Shown one piece after another: positions 56,049 through 64,000 of a DNA stretch of 64,000 nt. The translations under genes were made by a program, and so were the position numbers. Every line of letters begins with the position of its first letter. The stretch's first letter is position 1. Below the pieces are notes generated by a model. That model searched no databases. It saw only the letters and a list, made by a program, of their open reading frames with translations, and was not told the DNA's origin. Origin of the DNA: Stenopsyche tienmushanensis (lineage: Eukaryota; Arthropoda; Insecta; Trichoptera; Stenopsychidae); contig WACJ01000222.1 in the NCBI GenBank assembly GCA_008973525.1, positions 496,001 through 560,000 of the forward strand. The letters are read 5' to 3'.

Positions 56049-57539
56049 TATAACCAAAATTGATTTTAAAACGTGAGCTTGTTAAAAAATTTCTTGACCA
56101 AATTATTTTAAGTGTTAATCGGTTGAAATGAACATTTAATGACAATTTCATTAAAATTTCATCAAATTATCGTATATATTCCCCGTTGGTTAAAAACACA
56201 TTCATCAAGCCAAACGAGGCCATATTTATTTTGCAAATTTCTGTATATAATTCGGCAAATTAAAACAAGCGTACATTTTAAAGATGAAATGATCCCTCAT
56301 CACTTCCCTTTTTTGAATTTGTCCGACACGCAAGCTGTAATGCAAATATTTATTTTTCAAATTTGCCCACCGTATGAAGCGTAAATCTTATTAAACAAAA
56401 CGCGCAAAGTGGAAAAATAATTTTATCTTAAAAATGTGGGTGTTTTATCAGGTTTTTTTTTAACACTATTATATATAAAACTGGAAAAAAATATCGGAAT
56501 CACGTCTGCTAAGAGATTTATTAAAAATGTTCTCAGTATCGTCAAGCCAACTTCGTAACGATTTGTACTATGGGGAAATGTGTGCGCAATTTATACCCCT
56601 GAAACGGTAAAACCGAAAAAAAGGCGAGCCGGGGGAGCGTTAGTTCCCGCGAACAACGATGAAACTTTTTGATTGGGCGCTAACTTTGCAGGAACTCCCC
56701 ATGCTGGATTGACCCAACTTTTTTTCAATTACCCACATTCAACATAGAACGTTGAAAGATAAGCTTGTAGAGCTCGTTTGGCTGTATTTTTATGTAATTA
56801 TTTGGAGAAATCAAAATTTCAGCCATTATCCTGTCCATTTGGGCGAATCTAAAAGATTTACAACCCCTAAATGAAGGGAAATTTCTACATAATTGTACAT
56901 TGATCATTGATAAAGCGAATCACAATTGATATTTTGCATATTTACAATACAAATCCGATAATTGTGAAAACATCAAATGAAATAAGAGCTTTTCAAATAT
57001 TAAGCAGAAAGGCCAAAAAAACGCATTATTTTAGATATCCAATTCAACATTTTTTAAATTTTAAAAGCACTCACAATCATTTTAAATTCCATTTACAACG
57101 AAAACCTTTTACAATGTGTATTGTGCTGGAAAATAGATTGAACATATTATACATACAAACATGTCGTTTTTTTTTATTCATTAGTCTATCGATGAAAGCC
57201 GATACTTTCAAAGCTCGTTGTTAATTGAAGTTAGTATCATAAAATGTGGAAAAGTGTGTGTTTTATATTGAACTATTCATGTTTTACTGATAAATTTAGA
57301 GTGGTCATGAATTCGCAAATAGCTTTAATATTATACTATCCTGATGGTTTTAAAGGCGTGTAATGTTATATTTACACTTATTGGTTGTACGTCACGTGGG
57401 AGGTGACAAGACGCAATTTGCTCTATGTGAAATGCGAGCTAGATGTCTTTTTAGTTTAGCAACAGCAAAAAATCAGTTAACATCACCAGTGATATTTCTC
57501 TGCTTTTTGTACTTAATTTTTAATATATTGAGCCCAAAA
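56049..57539. other. Non-coding stretch
   Basis: AT-rich, with a short balanced island at 56580-56720 (AAGGCGAGCCGGGGGAGCG at about 56621). Frames at 56139-56384, 56907-57224 and 57363-57704 have no domain outside the Tigger fragment that follows. No gene supported. Confidence 0.35.
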
Positions 57540-57790
57540 ATGGACATAGAAAAATTTACTATTTTTTTAATATCAGAAGATGATCAGAGAAGATCGAAAA
57601 GTCATAAAAATAATCAGGAAATACAAAGCATGAAGAGTGTACTTAATGTGTTTCATACAAAGACGATCAACTGGACAGACAATATCTGGTCCATTATTGT
57701 GTGAAAAAGCAATATTTTTAAATACAAGATTAAATGAAGATTTCACCTTTAAACTAAGTTCGAGCTGGCTTTAAAAATTTAAAGGCAACA
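57540..57790 (+). mobile_element. Tigger fragment, copy d, opposite orientation
   Basis: Plus-strand match to the reverse complement of 39000-39190. It shares TCATACAAAGACGA, the ACTGGACAGACAATATCTGG phrase (as AACTGAACCATCTATATCTGG in copy b) and ATTGTGTGAAAAAGCAATAT. It covers only the N-terminal DNA-binding part. It is cut at 57790 close to the start of a LINE relic. Confidence 0.75.
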
Positions 57791-57826
57791 TGAAATTTAT
57801 AGGGAAAAGCTTTCTTTTGACATACT

Positions 57827-58735
57827 CTTCAGACCTGGCAAGTCCACCATTGATGCCATCTCCAGTATCTATCACAAAATCAACCATGAAACGCTACGAG
57901 ATTGCGGTTCTCTTGGATTTCTCGGGAACTAGTAGCTAGAACCATCTCTGAGGGATGCAGATTCAGAGAAAACATTAAAATTTCAACCGGCAAAGTGGTC
58001 AAGGTTTTTGGAAATATGTCCAAACTGGCGGGCGCTGATTGGGGTCTTGGGGGCAGACACCTCAGGATTGCCTATGAAGCCATCTACGAGAGTATTGTAC
58101 ATGGACGGACAGGCTTGAACACCGTGGACGAGACAAGACGGCGAGATGAAACCTAAATATTGCACAACGGCAGCCACTACTAAGAATCACTGGAGCGTAC
58201 AGAACAACTGCTACAGACAGCCTCCCTGTCCTTGCAGAGATCATGCCACTAGACCTAAAAGTGCAAATAAAGGCAGTGAGGCACATTAAAAAAGCATATA
58301 GAATAATTAAAGTTGATAACTCCACTCTATCAGCTGAGGAAGCAGATGGAGTTCTTACGGATCCTATTGCCACCAAAAGGTGGACTAGAAACGCGGCAAT
58401 TACCGATTGGGAACGCATTTGGTCTGAGTCACCTCACAGTGGAATTTCTTTGGCTCGGTCTCTATATAGTATATAATAGTTCGGAATGTGTGTGCGGGGA
58501 TCCTTTTGTGGACGCGGATCACATTCTCTGGTCGTGTTTGGGCATATCGGCCGAGAGAGAGGCTCTCCTGTGCCGTATCAGCGGTCCTTTTTTTGGACCT
58601 CTTGGCCACAGGGACTTGGTGGCCAGCCCCGGCGCCTTTTTGGGGTTCAATCCTTTTGCCATAGTTTTGGAGCCAAATGCGCCTTGGGCGGATATTATTT
58701 TAGTATCCGTACTCTACCATAACATGTCATTTATA
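57827..58735 (+). pseudogene. LINE ORF2 remnant (Jockey/R1-group), internally deleted
   Basis: Plus-strand order: FRPGKSTIDAISSIYHKINH (RT motif), then after a deletion STGKVVKVFGNMSKLAGADW and GRHLRIAYEAIYESIVHG, then in another frame QPLLRITGAYRTTATDSLPV and AEIMPLDLKVQIKAVRHIKK. It ends with the zinc knuckle CVCGDPFVDADHILWSC (C-x-C-x8-H-x4-C) and a proline/leucine-rich tail. The RT core with catalytic Asp residues is deleted and there are at least two frameshifts. It differs in wording from the R1-clade copy at 26502, so it is a separate and older family. No poly(A) or target duplication was found. Confidence 0.82.
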
Positions 58736-60313
58736 CTATTTTTAATAATAAATTATTTCAAATTAATTATGACTGACAAATTCATAAATGAAATTATAAC
58801 TCAAACTAAAATAAGAATAGGATATTTTTAACCAGTTACATTTATATATATAAAATATTAAGATTTTAGCATCATATTTGAATATGAGTAAAAATTAAAT
58901 TCATAATAAATGATCTGCTATCAAATAATACTGTTTTTGTGGCACAATTTTTGCATGTATTTGCCTTTTATAGTGGTTTTGGTTAACATTTTACTTTTAT
59001 AAATAAAGCAGATTTTCTACGAAGACAGCTTTCATCTCATAAGTCTTCCCACATAGCAACTATTAGTCTATTCTATAAAGTAGGAAAAGATACGCTTCCC
59101 TGTAAGAGATTCCATAGGAAATTCAAATCCACACAAAATTCTTCCATACATCTTAATACTATCTAGCCATAGTACGAGTGACCCTTTTCCTCTTGACGTT
59201 GCTCTCCATCCAGACATTTGATCAGATATCCCAGGCTCTGTCTTGGCGCCTTCTTTATCTTTATCCATTCATTCCATCATCCCGCTTATCCTGATTAAAA
59301 AACTGTGCATATTTTTCCCCGCGGACGGCGAAGAAATAAAAAAAAGAAACAGATACACCAGAACATATTTTCATTTTGCCTCGCGAAAGATCGAGGCTAC
59401 CTAAATTGCGTTGCGTCCTTTTAAATGGTTCGCCTGGACCATAAAAAGTATTTTATTTTCCCTTTCAATGGTTATGTACTGGTGATAAAAGTGATTGGTG
59501 GGCTTATACCCCCGGCTGTAAGATATCGTTTAATTAAGTACCACGGTTATTTGTAAGACGACTTTGGCTTGATAAAGGCTTTGATGGATACAAAAGGTTT
59601 GGCCGACCATAAAAATACAAATAAAGCAATACGTTTTGAAAGCTTTTCTTTCTGGGCGAGTCTAAAGATCCGAAGACGTGTTTTAAATGGATATTCAAAT
59701 GCACGTAATAAAATTGATTTATGGACGAAATTACTGCTAAATGCGACCAAATGTTATTGTTGACCTAATCGGATTCCATTTCCCATGGGGGGATCATTTA
59801 CTTTGTATGACAATGATTTCTAAACAGCCCTATAATTTGGAATACTCACTCAAATGTTTATTTTAGTTTTCCTCTTTGATAAAATCATTATTGTATAAAA
59901 TAGTATAACCAAATATTTTTCTAGTATGCATATGCTGAACAACTTTAATGCTTTTAATTAGCGCAAAAAATAATTACAAGCTCGTTGTATATCTGCTTTG
60001 TAGGCAAATTAAGCATCTACATTTGTTGTTAAAAAAATCACGACTGGATCTTCTTCCAAAAATATTTTTCTTAATCCATTACATAACTCATGTATTTTCA
60101 TCTCATGCATCAGAAAATTGCGTGATCATATGGTCACACTTGTCTATATAGAAGATAGGTTTTTATAAAAATTGTGTGACCCGAAAAAAACAAGATCCAT
60201 TAACCCCGATGCAATTGAAAAGGGCATTTTGAACAAGGTAATGAAAAAAACAACAATAACGGTTTTTTTTAGTATAATTTTATTTTTAATCATGGTTAAT
60301 AATTAATCTAATG
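58736..60313. other. Non-coding stretch with mixed-composition island
   Basis: 58736-59040 is AT-rich. 59040-59780 is balanced, with opposed frames (59547-59750 and 59569-59763) that shadow each other and show no domain. The rest is AT-rich. No gene supported. Confidence 0.35.
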
Positions 60314-61900
60314 CTATGGTTGAAATTGCATTAATCTGAATCTCAAAATTTGCGGGTGAGTTTTTATCAATGCCAACCTCATGTCATTCTCAAAATTTAT
60401 TTTATTTCTATCATTTAAACGAAGAAGAGTTAAAAATCCAATCTCCCAGAAATATGTAGACACAAATGGAACTAAAACTCGAAAGGCATGCAACGATACA
60501 TTTGGGTATGAATGATACATACCACACCAGAATTGTGTGAGCAATTTTTTATTAAACATGTTACGTGCCGAGGAATCATTCTGCAAATCCAAGAAGTCAT
60601 TTTGTAATTCATCGGGATCGGTAGTAAATTCAAAGGTATCAGAAAATGGATTTCGTGTCAATGTAGTTTCTTTTTCTTTCAGCTCAGGGAAGTAACGCTG
60701 AAGTTCATTTTCAAGGGATTCGAGATGCCCAGAAATCTCCTCCTTAAAAATTTCATTCATTTTGCCTTCAGATTCATCTAACACACTACAGAGCTTCTCA
60801 AACATTGCAATGTTTCCAAGATTTATTTTTCTTCGCCAGTTTTGCAGCTTGGATATTAATGCCCTGAGATTATCATGACATGCGATAATATTCATTTCTT
60901 TTCCCTGAAGTTCCAAGTTAAGCGTATTTTGTGTTCTAATATATCTGCTAGATATGCTACTCTTTTCAGCCAAGTTTTGTCGATAAAGTTTACCAAAATG
61001 TCATGTTTATCTTGCACTTCCAGGAATAACTCGATTTCATCTTTCAATTCAGACACGATTCACAATACTTTCTTTCGATAAGCAGCGTACTGTAGTGTAG
61101 AAAAGAATAACATCATGATCAGAAACCATGTCTTTACACACATTTTTAAACTGACGGGTGTTAAGAGCTCCAGATTTGATGTAATTTACGATTTTTATCA
61201 ACGAATGAAGTACCTCTTGCAGAAGAGTCTTAATGAAAAAGGCATACCGATGAATCATGCAGTTTGCTTGGGGAGCTATTTCTTTTACTTTTTTCTGAAA
61301 GCCCGATTTTGACCCATCCGTATAAACCTCACACACGATTTTTCCACTTTAATTTTCCAATCTCAAAAACGGTATTTATCTTCTCTATAATATCTTCACT
61401 ATTTGTAGTAGTTTCAAGTTCACTACAAAATAGGAACTCTCTTGATATCATCTGAATAAATATATTTCACGAAGACAATCAACTAAGCACACGAGATTAC
61501 GTCTGTTGATTCATCAACTTGAAAAGAAGACAGTGGTGAAACCTGGATTCAATTCAAAATCGATTCTTTAATGCCTAGGTTTTTTTTGCTTAGCAATTTT
61601 CAATGCGACTTCATATGATGCTTGCACTGATGCTGTGAACCATTGCTGAAAACGTCCTGTTTGCAACTAGTTTCATGCCAACGTAAGAACTCCAAATCAT
61701 TTTTAGTGTGTTCTGAATGCTTTACCTCTGAGTGATGTTTGAGTTTTGGAGGTTTCATAGATTTATGACTGAGAACAAGTTTTTCACAATACTTTTCTCT
61801 TTCATTGCTAGTTAGTAAAGTCGAATTTTGGATATTCTTCCTTTCTAGGTTGAGAGCTTAATTTAATTTTTTTTCAGTAAAAAATGACGGTTCGGAAGAT
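60314..61900 (-). pseudogene. hAT transposase (ZBED5/SCAND3-like), nearly full length, decayed
   Basis: Minus-strand pieces occur in family order. About 61860-61560: a BED-like zinc finger region with EKLVLSHKSMKPPKLKHHSE and VKHSEHTKNDLEFL. About 61530-61340: FQVDESTD, DDIKREFLFCSELETTTNSE, DIIEKINTVFE. 61336-61049: VYTDGSKSGFQKKVKEIAPQ, HRYAFFIKTL, IKIVNYIKSGALNTRQF, HDVILFYTTVRCLS (LLLHTEVRWLS in the family). 60973-60314: LNLELQGKEMNIIACHDNLR, a Lys/Glu-rich helical part, FPELKEKE, and the hAT dimerisation domain (HAFRVLVPFVSTYFWEIGF, then FENDMRLALIKTHPQI). Stops and frameshifts separate the pieces. Terminal repeats were not found. It may belong to the same family as 50886-51083. Confidence 0.88.
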
Positions 61901-63504
61901 TCATCTTCACTTACATGATCTGTTTCGGATATTAAAATAAGGCCAACTAATTCTCCTTCGGTTATAACATCATCGATAAATAATTCTTCGATGTCCTTAC
62001 ATCACAAAACGCATCAAAATAAATAAAAAATATTTTCTCGATCGCGTTAAAGTGCAAAAAGAGTACCGCGTAAATTGAGTTATGAGTTAATTCTGTAGAA
62101 TAAATGTTTATTGAACATTGTTTTTGCTATAAATATTCGTTAATTGATTTAATTCTCTTATAAAAGAGAAACATTTATAATGGCTTTTTAAAGGATAATT
62201 TTGATTAAAGTATTGTCTTATTTGACGCCTTGATTGCTCTTAATATATTTCTTATACTTGTGGCTTTACGGCAAGCAAATAAGCATTTCATAAGATTGAT
62301 TTGTTTGTAAAGACTTGCGAGGGGAACACGGAGTCATAGTGAAAACTTCTTGGGCCCGAAAGGAGGGCAAAGCCTAGAGCATTGACTTTGATACCAAACA
62401 AAGGCTTGTGCGACCGATAAATAAATTGTGGCAAAGGCGCAGTTAGGAAATAAAATTTAATGGCGTATCAGAAAAGTAAGTTTATATGAGTTCCTCAAGT
62501 TGGAGATTAGTTGTTCGAGGGGGCAATGAAATGAAGCGGCGCCCAGTGTTGTCACTGCGGATCGCGCTATATTTTCAAATGAGGCTTATGTACGAGCTGT
62601 AACCCGCAATCACTGTTTGTGTTTGTTTCTACACCGCTGTGATTATTTCCCAGCTTCTCGAGCGATACAAAACTTCGGCAAGACTAGGGGGAGGCTGCAC
62701 CCCATCACATTTGACTATTTTGTATTCTGGTAGGCTGTTATACAAAATATATTAGACCGGGAAATCTTAGTCTGCTTTCGGCTTCCGCCGTGGCTGTGGT
62801 ATTTTCTGAAAGGCTTCCATGGTTTTCCCCTTTTCCAGTAACAAACTGGGAAATTTTAATGAGTTTCTTTAACAAAACGGAATCAGCCGATATCTGCCGG
62901 CTTACGAATACACTCACACTCATCCCCTTAATCCTAACATATTATGCTTTCATTTGAATATGTCCTATTTGAATAAATAATGTTAAATACAAGAGGAAAC
63001 CATTCGAATCGTTGCCTGTTTTGAATGTCGACGCTAATACTCCCACATTCCTACAGCGAATAACACTTTCTTCAACTTGACGATGCTCTTCTCGCACATC
63101 CTCCAGATCCCCCACCGACGATAATAAACAGCCATTAAAGCAAAAGACAGAATTTCAATACCGTATTTGGTTTCGAAAAATGTACATGTATGTACTTTGG
63201 GCTTAAAAGTCGATTTGGGTACGCGAAACAGAGCTGCCGCATCGGGGTGTAATTGACCAGAAAAATGTTAACGTTTAAAATGAATTGTGCCAACCAACAA
63301 CTACAAGCTACATCCAATGCTGGTGCATTTTTTAAGGTTTTCCATTTAAAAACATTGAAATAAATACAAAAATAATTGTTTTTAATATGTTTAATCTTAT
63401 CAAATTCTACCCGCTCACTTGAAAACGCGTGTTTTATATTTTGAATTTTTGATGCAAAAAATAATATATACACGTTGTATTTTTAGAAAAGGTGTGTTAT
63501 TTAT
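61901..63504. other. Non-coding stretch with mixed-composition island
   Basis: 61900-62000 may still hold hAT N-terminal sequence. 62270-63130 is balanced, with no frame that has domain or splice support (62738-62923 is random-looking). 63130-63500 is AT-rich. No gene supported. Confidence 0.35.
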
Positions 63505-63765
63505 ATTTCTTTCCAAGTAAATGATGGAAAGATTCAGCAGGTCTTTATAGTCATCTCAAGGTTGATATACTTGAAGTTGTTTTAGAGTAAAAGAAATCTT
63601 GTTTGCAGCACTTTTTCTATAATTTTTAAGGATGTGGTATCATAAATTAATGTTTTATAATCACGTTGATCAATTTTGTCCCAGTTCTTCTTTAACCTTT
63701 TAACCATTTGGATATCAAGAGCACTTGACGGACCGAGCGATTGACTCACTACAGATTCTAAAATA
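63505..63765 (-). pseudogene. Second copy of the uncharacterised transposon-associated family
   Basis: Homologous to 41405-41625. Minus-strand reading gives ESVVSQSLGPSSALDIQMVK, RDYKTLIYDTTSLKIIEKVL and, out of frame, LLNLSIIYLG. Only the part before the H-x-ARW region is present. It is ended by a Helitron insertion at 63769. Confidence 0.6.
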
Positions 63766-63768
63766 ATT

Positions 63769-63961
63769 TCTAGTATAAAAAAATCAATGTTTGTTTGTCT
63801 GTATTTAATGCGCTGCCATATCGTTCGTTTGATTGCAATGAAACTCTGTCAATTTATTGTTTATACTTGTGAAAATAATATAGGCGTAGTAAAAACATTA
63901 TTTATGTACGCATCTTTTTATGCGAGACGTGGCATTGCAACGCATGCCGGGTAATTACTAG
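63769..63961 (+). mobile_element. Non-autonomous Helitron, single-unit form
   Basis: Starts TCTAGTATAAAAAAATCAAT, with core ATGCGCTGCCATATCGTT, and ends with hairpin GGCATTGCAACGCATGCC, then GGGTAATTACTAG and T. Length 193 bp, with one unit instead of two. It shows the full 3' structure best. The base before TC is T, so the A|T rule is met only on the 3' side. It interrupts the sequence homologous to 41610-41630. Confidence 0.85.
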
Positions 63962-64000
63962 TTTTTTTAAAAACAATATCAACTTCAACAATCAGTCGAG

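Noticed and set aside
57363..57704. 113-codon plus frame
   Set aside because: Its second half is a Tigger fragment read in a non-native frame and its first half has no recognisable content.
1..64000. CRISPR array, bacterial operon, viral or toxin gene
   Set aside because: No direct-repeat/spacer array, no operon-like gene packing, and no viral structural or replication gene was seen. The sequence is eukaryotic throughout.

Overview
The window is AT-rich nuclear DNA from an arthropod, most likely an insect. Three things point that way. The one clear tRNA gene is an insect-style tRNA-Gln(TTG). There are splice signals around the only long coding exon. The repeats are typical of insect genomes: R1-clade and other non-LTR retrotransposons, DD34D mariners, Tigger/pogo elements, hAT elements of the ZBED5/SCAND3 kind, non-autonomous Helitrons and LTR fragments. 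The order cannot be fixed from the sequence. No prokaryotic, viral or CRISPR feature was seen.

Host genes are sparse. The best host coding sequence is one 1,122-bp exon at 3496-4617 (+). It encodes a Cys-, Lys- and acid-rich protein I do not recognise, has consensus splice sites on both sides and is phase 1 at both ends. The other functional gene is the tRNA-Gln at 31796-31867. A 51-codon reading frame followed by tandem AATAAA signals (9903-10058) and a broken coding-like stretch on the minus strand (15230-15595) are weaker candidates.

The rest is intergenic or intronic DNA with transposon remnants, from left to right. 0-10 kb: a Helitron copy, a LINE reverse-transcriptase fragment, a mariner N-terminus, two more Helitrons around the exon, and a complete Helitron at 9375-9686. 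11-21 kb: repeat family Y, a Tigger, a decayed mariner, a complete Helitron beside an RTE-like RT fragment, and a second Tigger-like family. 22-28 kb: a Helitron cluster, a GC-rich repeat X, and a young 5'-truncated R1-clade LINE with poly(A) and a 14-bp target duplication. 30-36 kb: a Helitron, the tRNA, a solo LTR, a duplicated transposase motif and two MITE-like elements. 38-47 kb: a Tigger, a 21-bp-TIR element with decayed foldback structure, a relic of an uncharacterised transposon-associated protein family, a Helitron, and second copies of Y, X and the LTR. 50-64 kb: a mariner inside a hAT relic, a mariner inside a Tigger with both sets of ends preserved, a LINE ORF2 remnant, a nearly full-length decayed hAT, and a Helitron inserted in a second copy of the uncharacterised family.

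The genes do not form a pathway. The interest lies in the unknown exon, the nested insertions that give relative ages, and several repeat families whose structure can be read directly (ends, target duplications, shared flanks). Mixed-composition islands between the repeats may be older host DNA, possibly regulatory, but that is inference.
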